From positions 1-14,499 of the forward strand of contig CAZRBN010000033.1 in assembly GCA_964598355.1 (NCBI GenBank): a DNA stretch of 14,499 nucleotides, given 5' to 3'. The notes under the pieces are model-generated. The model searched no databases. It was not told where the DNA came from and saw only the letters and a program-made list of their open reading frames with translations. Positions 7,197 through 12,288 of this stretch are shown piece after piece; position 1 is the stretch's first letter; each line of letters begins with the position of its first letter. This DNA is from DASQJJ01 sp964598355 (lineage in GTDB: Bacteria > Patescibacteriota > Microgenomatia > Levybacterales > UBA12049). The translations under genes and the position numbers were made by a program.

Positions 7197-8779
7197 CATT
7201 TTCTATAGGTGTTTTTTCGTATAGTATTTTCCTTTTAGGACTATTAGGGTTGCTGTATAAGGCTATTCTTATTCCTTTTACTTTTATTTTCTGGATAGGA
7301 TTTTTTTATTATAAAAGAAACTCAATTAAAATTTTTTTTCATAATCTTCATCTACAAAGATACTCTCTTTTCTTTCTCGTCTGTTTGGTCCTGCTGCTAG
7401 TACAAGCAATTATAAATAGTGTCGGGGTCTTTGGTCCTGAAATTGGGTTTGATGCTTTATGGTATCATTTGACTCTTCCAAAGTTGTATTTACAATACAA
7501 TACTATCTTTCATATTCCAGGAGGTATATTTTTTTATTCAGATATGCCCAAGCTCACAGAAATGCTCTATACAGCAGGGTTAGCTTTTTCATCAGATATT
7601 CCTCCAAAAGCAACACAATTTTTATTTGGTATTCTCTGTTGCATAGCTTTGTATAAAGTAGCAAGAAAACTATTTTCACCTTCATGGGCAATACTTGTTC
7701 CTCTTATTTTTTACAGTAACTTAGTCGTTGGATGGGAATCGGTAAGCGCCTATATAGATCTATCTCGCACTTTTTTTGAAATAATGGCATTATGGGCATT
7801 TGTTATATGGACTCAGACAAAAAAACAAGAATGGTTTGTAAAAGCAGCTGTGTTAGTCGGTCTTACTGTGACGACTAAATTGCTTGCCGGAGGGACAGTT
7901 ATCATCTATCTTGTTGTTCTCTTTTTTTACGAACATACTACTACTCAATTGTTGGAAAGATTGAAGAGAATTGTTATGTTTGCTGTAGTTGTTCTACTTA
8001 TTCCATTACCTTGGCTTGTATTCTCTTTTGTGCATACTGGTAATCCTTTTTATCCATTATTTTCCCGTACATTGCCTCTTGTACATTATGAACAAGTATT
8101 CACTCCATGGTTTTTTGCCTCTGCGATTTGGAATACATTTGCATATGCATCTGATCCTATTCATCCTTTGTATCTCATCGCTATTCCGTTTATTACACTG
8201 AATTGGAAAAAGCTTATGCATACTATTCCTCTTATTCTCTGCTTTGCTATTGGTGGGTTTGTTGTATGGTATTTTACTCCACAATCAGGAGGGGGAAGGT
8301 ATATTCTTCCATATTTGCCGCTGTTTACTATCGTTGTTGTGTCGATGATATCTCTGCAATCACAGAATTGGAAAAGAGTATTTATTGGTTGTATTCTACT
8401 TTGTTCAATTCTTTCTATTGGATATCGTGTATTGGCAAATTATAAATTTATTCCTGTTATCACTGGTCGTGAAACAAAAGCACATTTTCTTTCAAAACAT
8501 TTAGATTTTATTCTTGGTGATTTTTATGATGTTGACAGCTATTTTGCTACACACATTAAGCCGACTGACAAAGTGCTCCTCTATGGATTCCATAATTTGT
8601 ATTATGTTGATTTTCCTTACATTGATTCTACTTGGGCTGAAAAAGGACAGCTTTTTAACTATGTAGCTGTACAAGGAAGTGGCATGCCTGAAAGGTTTAA
8701 ATTTTGGAATTTAGTATATTTTAATACAACTACCAAGGTTAGATTATATACATTATCAGGGAAATTATGGCGATTTTAA
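7184..8779 (+). CDS. Second GT-C membrane glycosyltransferase (ArnT/PMT-related)
   Basis: A polytopic membrane protein of 531 residues from ATG 7184 (536 from the TTG at 7169), rich in Phe/Leu/Ile spans. The first span, FALAFSIGVFSYSIFLLGLLGLL, is typical of bacterial GT-C enzymes but is normally the second helix. The main external loop has GFDALWYHLTLPK (88-100; Asp90 is the probable catalytic base) and later SDMPKLTEMLYTAG, a known arrangement for this family. SAYIDLSRTFFE (189-199; Asp192) supplies the second conserved acidic site, and TGNPFYPLF (285-293) is a further family marker. The short soluble tail ends in GKLWRF. It should transfer a sugar from a polyprenyl-phosphate donor outside the membrane. 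It overlaps the next gene by 13 bp, the same length as its overlap with the 37-codon ORF. An N-terminal frameshift is possible. Confidence 0.85.
   Translation: MFALAFSIGVFSYSIFLLGLLGLLYKAILIPFTFIFWIGFFYYKRNSIKIFFHNLHLQRYSLFFLVCLVLLLVQAIINSVGVFGPEIGFDALWYHLTLPKLYLQYNTIFHIPGGIFFYSDMPKLTEMLYTAGLAFSSDIPPKATQFLFGILCCIALYKVARKLFSPSWAILVPLIFYSNLVVGWESVSAYIDLSRTFFEIMALWAFVIWTQTKKQEWFVKAAVLVGLTVTTKLLAGGTVIIYLVVLFFYEHTTTQLLERLKRIVMFAVVVLLIPLPWLVFSFVHTGNPFYPLFSRTLPLVHYEQVFTPWFFASAIWNTFAYASDPIHPLYLIAIPFITLNWKKLMHTIPLILCFAIGGFVVWYFTPQSGGGRYILPYLPLFTIVVVSMISLQSQNWKRVFIGCILLCSILSIGYRVLANYKFIPVITGRETKAHFLSKHLDFILGDFYDVDSYFATHIKPTDKVLLYGFHNLYYVDFPYIDSTWAEKGQLFNYVAVQGSGMPERFKFWNLVYFNTTTKVRLYTLSGKLWRF
8758..8775 (+). 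promoter_or_regulatory. Translation-initiation motif, copy 2 of an 18-bp near-identical pair
   Basis: AGGGAAATTATGGCGATT carries the AGGGA run, a 4-nt spacer and the ATG of the O-antigen ligase-like gene (8767), while also encoding the C-terminal GKLWRF of the GT-C gene. It differs from 7074-7091 at one base. Confidence 0.5.
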
Positions 8780-9957
8780 TAGCATCATTATCTCTACTTT
8801 TTTTTGTTTTCTCACTTGGGCAATTTGCACGAATCGATATTATTCCTGGAATTGCTATTACTGGATTAGATATTGCTGTCGCATCTTTCATTGTCTTCTG
8901 GTGTATACGACTGATAGCTAAGAAAGAATTTATTCTTTCTCCTGTTTGGAAAAGTTATACTATTTTTATTGGATTGGCTGTTTTTTCCCTCCTACTTAAT
9001 GCTTTTTTTATCCCACAATTGCAAGTTATTGCTGCCTTACTCTATCTTGTCCGGTTTGTGTGTTATGGAACGTTATTTTTTATTATCTTTTCGTTGGGTG
9101 ATAAAGAGAAAAAAATAGTAGTTTTCAGTATGCTTCTATCCGGCCTTTTAGCCGTAGGGGTTGGATACCTTCAGTATTTTTATTACCCAGCACTTCGTAA
9201 TTTATACTATGCAGGGTGGGATGAACATTTTTATAGAATGTTTGGAACATTTCTTGATCCTAATTTTTTAGGCTTATTTTTTGTTTTGTATACATTATTT
9301 CTTTTGTCCCTTTTCTTTTCATATAACAGTATAAAAATTAAGATAGGTATTTTTGTTATTTTTCTTCTTACTGTTGGAGCAATATTTTTGACATACTCCA
9401 GATCATCACTGATTGCGCTTCTTGTTGGGTGTACTACATTCTTATTGATGAATGGAAGTAAAAAACTTGCATTCATTCTTATTTTTTTGATAGTGATTGG
9501 TGGAGCAATAACATTTCTTTTCACTGGAAAAAGAAGTGAGGGAACAAATTTTTTCAGGATCATCTCATCTCAAGCACGAATAGGCAATATGAAGGATGCT
9601 TTGACGGTTTGGCATGATAATCCCGTTTTTGGAGTAGGATTTAATGCTTACCGTTACGCCCAACATCGCCATGGAATTTATCTAGCAGGGTGGGAAGAAG
9701 GACATGGGAGTGCTGGAGCAGATAATAGTTTTCTTTTTGTCCTAGCAACGACAGGGCTCGTTGGGTTAAGTGCTTTTCTTTACTTTTTATTTCAGCATAT
9801 ACACTTTCTTAGAAAGCAGAAAAATATTCTAAAAATGTCTTTAGGAATAGCAACGCTGATATCTTTGAGTGTAGGAAGCTTCTTTATAAATGGGTTTTTT
9901 TATCCATCTCTTATGGTATGGTTGTGGATTATTTTAGGAATTACTGAGAGTAGGTAA
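8767..9957 (+). CDS. O-antigen ligase / polymerase family membrane protein (Wzy/WaaL/PglL superfamily)
   Basis: A 396-residue polytopic protein with about ten or more spans, spread over the whole chain except a large external loop at roughly 250-318. Family features: GTFLDPNFLGLFF (160-172), LTYSRSSLIALLVG (208-221) with Arg212, ARIGNMKDAL (270-279) with Arg271, DNPVFGVGFNAYR (284-296) and ADNSFLFVLATTGLVG (318-333). These match the order in the O-antigen ligase superfamily (Wzy_C domain), whose members polymerise repeat units, ligate a glycan to lipid, or transfer it to protein. The branch cannot be fixed by eye. As last gene of the operon it is the natural final step acting on the glycan made by the upstream enzymes. 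It starts inside the GT-C gene (13-bp overlap) and its stop overlaps the convergent Ig-domain gene by 17 bp. Confidence 0.88.
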   Translation: MAILIASLSLLFFVFSLGQFARIDIIPGIAITGLDIAVASFIVFWCIRLIAKKEFILSPVWKSYTIFIGLAVFSLLLNAFFIPQLQVIAALLYLVRFVCYGTLFFIIFSLGDKEKKIVVFSMLLSGLLAVGVGYLQYFYYPALRNLYYAGWDEHFYRMFGTFLDPNFLGLFFVLYTLFLLSLFFSYNSIKIKIGIFVIFLLTVGAIFLTYSRSSLIALLVGCTTFLLMNGSKKLAFILIFLIVIGGAITFLFTGKRSEGTNFFRIISSQARIGNMKDALTVWHDNPVFGVGFNAYRYAQHRHGIYLAGWEEGHGSAGADNSFLFVLATTGLVGLSAFLYFLFQHIHFLRKQKNILKMSLGIATLISLSVGSFFINGFFYPSLMVWLWIILGITESR

Positions 9958-10651
9958 CTTTTATTTGCTTTTCTGTTTTATTGCCTGCTACATCTGTTGC
10001 AACAACATGAATTTGGTTATCTCCATTTTGAAGGTGAAGTGAATATGAATAATTTCCTTTACTATCAACAATCGCCCAGAAGTCATTTATGGTTATTCGT
10101 ACATCTGGGTCTGTTTTGCCTTTGACAGTTACGCTACTTTGATCGTGAGGAAATGATTGGCCATCGGAAGGACTATCTAGGGTAAGACTTGGTGCTTTTT
10201 GTACGTAAGAAATAAGAAGCGGGTCTGAAAAATCACTCAGTTTTTTGTCAATTTTTACTCGTGCTTTTATGGTATTTTGCTGTTGGGTAAGATTTACTCC
10301 TTTGAATGAAAATGTTCCATCATCCTTGGTTGTAGTTGTATCAACTAAGTCATCGTTAACGTAGAGCTGGATTGTCTGCTTAGTAAGTGCAGTGCCATTC
10401 ACTGTAATTGAAGCACTATTAGTTGCAGTAAATTCTTGGGTTAGGACTGGAGGAGCAATAACCTGCTTGTTGTTTTCAGGAGTTGCGTTGGATTGGTTGC
10501 CTTGTAGAGTTGAGAGGAAAAGACTAAAGTTAACCAAAGCAGGAATACCAAATTTTATAAGAAGAAAGATGACAATAATAATTCCTGCCACAGAGAGGTA
10601 TAATTGTTTCTTTGTCTTTTTTTCTGCTGTTTTTGAAAGTCTTGATTGCAT
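9941..10651 (-). CDS. Membrane-anchored protein with two bacterial Ig-like domains
   Basis: A 236-residue protein with a basic N-terminus, one membrane span (about 18-38, VAGIIIVIFLLIKFGIPALV) and an extracellular remainder. A linker rich in Asn/Gln/Thr/Pro (50-70) leads to two beta-sandwich repeats at about 70-150 and 154-234. Each has the typical pattern of a short strand, TVNGTA or TVKGKT, then D-x-x-G-x-F/Y (DDGTFSF at 110-116, SKGNYSY at 197-203) and a late N-x-I strand. The second ends with the familiar ATDVAGNKTE (218-227) of bacterial Ig-like domains. There is no catalytic motif; a cell-surface binding or spacer role is inference. The span may be an uncleaved signal anchor. Its start is 13 bp after the 3' end of the tRNA-Thr gene on the same strand, and no Shine-Dalgarno sequence is visible. 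It overlaps the convergent ligase-like gene by 17 bp. Confidence 0.85.
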   Translation of the reverse strand: MQSRLSKTAEKKTKKQLYLSVAGIIIVIFLLIKFGIPALVNFSLFLSTLQGNQSNATPENNKQVIAPPVLTQEFTATNSASITVNGTALTKQTIQLYVNDDLVDTTTTKDDGTFSFKGVNLTQQQNTIKARVKIDKKLSDFSDPLLISYVQKAPSLTLDSPSDGQSFPHDQSSVTVKGKTDPDVRITINDFWAIVDSKGNYSYSLHLQNGDNQIHVVATDVAGNKTEKQIKVTYSQ

Positions 10652-10664
10652 ATCGTTTCTTGTG

Positions 10665-10736
10665 AGCCGGAAGTGGGATTCGGACCCACGACTTGCTCTT
10701 TACGAAAGAGCTACTCTACCCCTGAGTTACTCCGGC
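10665..10736 (-). tRNA. tRNA-Thr (anticodon CGU), no encoded CCA
   Basis: The cloverleaf folds fully on the minus strand. The acceptor stem GCCGGAG pairs with TTCCGGC (one G-U at 7-66). The D arm is ACTC/GAGT with loop AGGGGTA. The anticodon stem is GCTCT/AGAGC with loop TTCGTAA, giving CGT at plus positions 10702-10704. The variable loop is AAGTC and the T stem GTGGG/CCCAC with loop TCCGAAT. The discriminator base is T and the genome continues CAC, so CCA must be added after transcription. The T loop has C where nearly all tRNAs have U55. CGU decodes ACG, so a second Thr tRNA must exist elsewhere. It lies 13 bp upstream of the Ig-domain gene. Confidence 0.95.
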
Positions 10737-10763
10737 ATAAGGTAGATTTCGAGAGACAACAAA

Positions 10764-10769
10764 ATTATA
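10764..10769 (-). promoter_or_regulatory. Candidate -10 box for tRNA-Thr
   Basis: A perfect TATAAT on the minus strand (10769 to 10764). A start near 10757 would lie about 20 bp before the tRNA 5' end. No convincing -35 is 16-18 bp upstream. The same transcript could continue into the Ig-domain gene. Confidence 0.45.
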
Positions 10770-10862
10770 TACTAAAACCACTCAAATCGCCACAGTATGA
10801 AGCGGGGAATATAATACGCTGCGGTAAGCAGGATTATGGTTAATAGTTTAGGTTAAAAAACT

Positions 10863-10890
10863 CTGCATAGTGCTTACTGCATAGTACTTA
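10863..10890 (+). repeat. Tandem 14-bp direct repeat upstream of maf
   Basis: CTGCATAGTGCTTA (10863-10876) is followed immediately by CTGCATAGTACTTA (10877-10890); 13 of 14 bases match. It sits about 41-68 bp upstream of the predicted maf transcript start, a usual place for an activator site or a repressor tandem. No third copy is present in the window. Confidence 0.8.
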
Positions 10891-10915
10891 AATCAATGAA
10901 TCTTACTGTGTGTGA

Positions 10916-10924
10916 TGGTATAAT
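10916..10924 (+). promoter_or_regulatory. Extended -10 promoter of maf, predicting a leaderless mRNA
   Basis: TGGTATAAT is a perfect extended -10 (TGn plus TATAAT, 10919-10924). Only six bases (CATGTA) separate it from the maf ATG at 10931, so transcription should start at or next to the start codon. The -35 region is weak, as is common for extended -10 promoters. Confidence 0.6.
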
Positions 10925-10930
10925 CATGTA

Positions 10931-11497
10931 ATGAAGCAATTAGTCTTGGCATCTTCTTCACCACGAAGACAACAGCTGATCAAAAAATTGAATATGCCCT
11001 TTGTTGTCGATCCGAGTACTTTTGAAGAGTATTTCGATATGAAGAAAAGTCCACAAGAGTTGGTTATTGAGTTGAGTCGTGGGAAAGCAGAGGATGTAGC
11101 AAAAAGACATACAGGCAGTGTTATCCTCGGTGCTGATACCTTTGTAGTAGTCGATGGAAGGTATTTAGGCAAACCAAAAAATAGAGAAGATGCTGTGGAG
11201 ATGCTTCTCTTTCAAAGCGGAAAAAAACAGCAGGTAATTACTGGATTTACGATTATCGATACAACAAATAACAAAATAATTTCGAAAACTGTTGTTTCGG
11301 ATGTCTATATAAAACATCTTTCCAAAGAGCAAATTACAAAGTACTTAGATAACAGTACTTATATGGATAAAGCAGGAGCGTATGCAGTCCAAGAAGTAGG
11401 AGAGGAATTTATAGAAAAAATAGATGGGGATTATGACAATGTGGTAGGCCTTCCTGTCGAGGCTGTAAAACACGAGCTTACTTTGCTGGAGTTGTAG
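10931..11497 (+). CDS. maf: Maf-family nucleotide pyrophosphatase
   Basis: A 188-residue cytoplasmic enzyme of the Maf/HAM1-like family, which hydrolyses nucleoside triphosphates (dTTP, UTP or modified NTPs, depending on branch) to the monophosphate and diphosphate as nucleotide-pool clean-up, and is linked to division arrest in some bacteria. All family marks are present: LASSSPRR (6-13) with Arg12 and Arg13, Glu33 in the FEE segment, ILGADTFVV (65-73) with catalytic Asp69, LGKPKN (79-84) with Lys81, YMDKAGAYAVQ (144-154) and GDYDNVVGLPV (166-176). Length is normal. Whether it is the YhdE-like (dTTP/UTP) or YceF-like (m7GTP) type is not decided here. The start is fixed by the -10 box six bases upstream and by alignment of MKQLVLASSS with the family N-terminus. 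The 3' end overlaps the convergent gene by 20 bp. Confidence 0.96.
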   Translation: MKQLVLASSSPRRQQLIKKLNMPFVVDPSTFEEYFDMKKSPQELVIELSRGKAEDVAKRHTGSVILGADTFVVVDGRYLGKPKNREDAVEMLLFQSGKKQQVITGFTIIDTTNNKIISKTVVSDVYIKHLSKEQITKYLDNSTYMDKAGAYAVQEVGEEFIEKIDGDYDNVVGLPVEAVKHELTLLEL

Positions 11498-12083
11498 GAA
11501 TTTCTTCTGTTTCAGTTGCTTTTGTAATAAGTTGGTCCCAAGTCTCTCTGGTCAAAGCAAGTGTCCTATTCATATCCATAGACGCTGTTGGACTTTTATT
11601 CCAGAGAAGTTGCTCTAAAAGACTTGGCACTTCTGAATCTTCATTAAGTGCACCACTTTCTACATCTCGCTGGGCTATATCCAGAGCAAGTGCTTCTCTC
11701 AACTCATTTGTTGTCATGCCTCTATAGGTACGGATACGATTCATGATGCCAAATTTTTCACGCGCTACAGTTTCATTATCTCGACGGAGAATAGGATAGT
11801 ACAGCTCAGCATTGAAAATAATCGCCATACAATCTGCTAGTATCTCTGCTTGTTGTTGATTCTCGGGGAATGTTTGCGAAGCAATGGTTGCTCGTGTTGC
11901 TCTATTTACTTCTGCTGGGAAAGGAGGTCTTCCCATGGTGCGTGCAGTCAACTCCAACACTCTTACTGCAAGCCCTATATCTGGAAGTTTTAAGAGTCCT
12001 GTATGTAAAGCAAGTGCTGTTGTTGTATCTAATTCAAATTTCCTTTGTTGTTCGGGATGACTTGGTTTTGGGGTGTCTATCAT
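11478..12083 (-). CDS. Unrecognised soluble alpha-helical protein, 201 aa
   Basis: I do not recognise a family. The protein is hydrophilic, lacks a signal peptide and membrane spans, has a single Cys (85) and looks mainly helical between about 15 and 190. It has Pro-rich ends: MIDTPKPSHPEQQ at the start and EEIPTTPAK at the end. The middle includes LPDIGLAVRVLELTARTMG (33-51), ILADCMAIIFNAELYYPILR (81-100) and FGIMNRIRTYRGMTTNELRE (111-130). Codon use and length support a real gene. It is divergent from the large unknown ORF across a 205-bp gap, and both proteins begin with a similar M-x-acid-T-P-basic pattern, so a shared role is possible but unproven. A TATTAT sits 5 bp before the ATG, suggesting a leaderless mRNA. 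Its stop overlaps maf by 20 bp. Confidence 0.8.
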   Translation of the reverse strand: MIDTPKPSHPEQQRKFELDTTTALALHTGLLKLPDIGLAVRVLELTARTMGRPPFPAEVNRATRATIASQTFPENQQQAEILADCMAIIFNAELYYPILRRDNETVAREKFGIMNRIRTYRGMTTNELREALALDIAQRDVESGALNEDSEVPSLLEQLLWNKSPTASMDMNRTLALTRETWDQLITKATETEEIPTTPAK

Positions 12084-12088
12084 AGCTT

Positions 12089-12094
12089 ATAATA
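12089..12094 (-). promoter_or_regulatory. Candidate -10 box of the 201-aa gene, leaderless start
   Basis: On the minus strand TATTAT (12094 to 12089) ends 5 bp before the ATG at 12083. The geometry matches the maf promoter and would place the transcript start at the start codon. No clear -35 is visible, so confidence is limited. Confidence 0.4.
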
Positions 12095-12233
12095 GTGCCG
12101 ATAGTACAGTTGCTGTTTGAGAAGTCGTACATAATTGAGTAAGAAAATCGGAAGAGACAAGATTGGAGAATAGTATTCAATGGTAAGAAAAGTTATTCCT
12201 ATATAGTGAATACCACACCAAAAACATCTTGTA

Positions 12234-12247
12234 GAAAAATATTTTTC
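12234..12247. repeat. Perfect 14-bp palindrome beside the large-ORF promoter
   Basis: GAAAAATATTTTTC is self-complementary over 14 bp and ends 3 bp before the -35 hexamer TTGACA. It could be an operator half-site pair or an AT-rich UP element; AT-rich palindromes also arise by chance. Confidence 0.45.
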
Positions 12248-12250
12248 CTC

Positions 12251-12280
12251 TTGACACATATTTGTAAAAACACATATGCT
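12251..12280 (+). promoter_or_regulatory. Promoter of the large unknown ORF, near-leaderless
   Basis: A consensus -35 TTGACA (12251-12256) and TATGCT (12275-12280), 18 bp apart. The expected transcript start near 12287 is two bases from the ATG at 12289. An in-frame ATG at 12283 lies too close to the -10 to be on the transcript. Confidence 0.55.
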
Positions 12281-12288
12281 AAATGTAT

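Noticed and set aside
9231..9563. 110-codon minus-strand ORF inside the ligase-like gene
   Set aside because: Antisense of a membrane protein with clear family motifs; the Lys/Ile/Asn-rich product has no recognisable feature.
10392..10745. 117-codon plus-strand ORF across the Ig-domain gene and the tRNA
   Set aside because: Shadow of a convincing minus-strand gene with Ig-like motifs, and it runs through the tRNA.
10646..10843. 65-codon plus-strand ORF beginning MHIVSCEPEVGFGPTTC
   Set aside because: It is the antisense reading of the tRNA-Thr gene. This peptide type is a well-known spurious annotation of tRNA complements.
12173..12215. Inverted repeat GTATTCA...TGAATAC with overlapping TGGTA...TACCA in the divergent region
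   Set aside because: Arms of 7 and 5 bp with loops of about 27 and 25 nt in AT-rich DNA are within chance; no T run follows to make a terminator.
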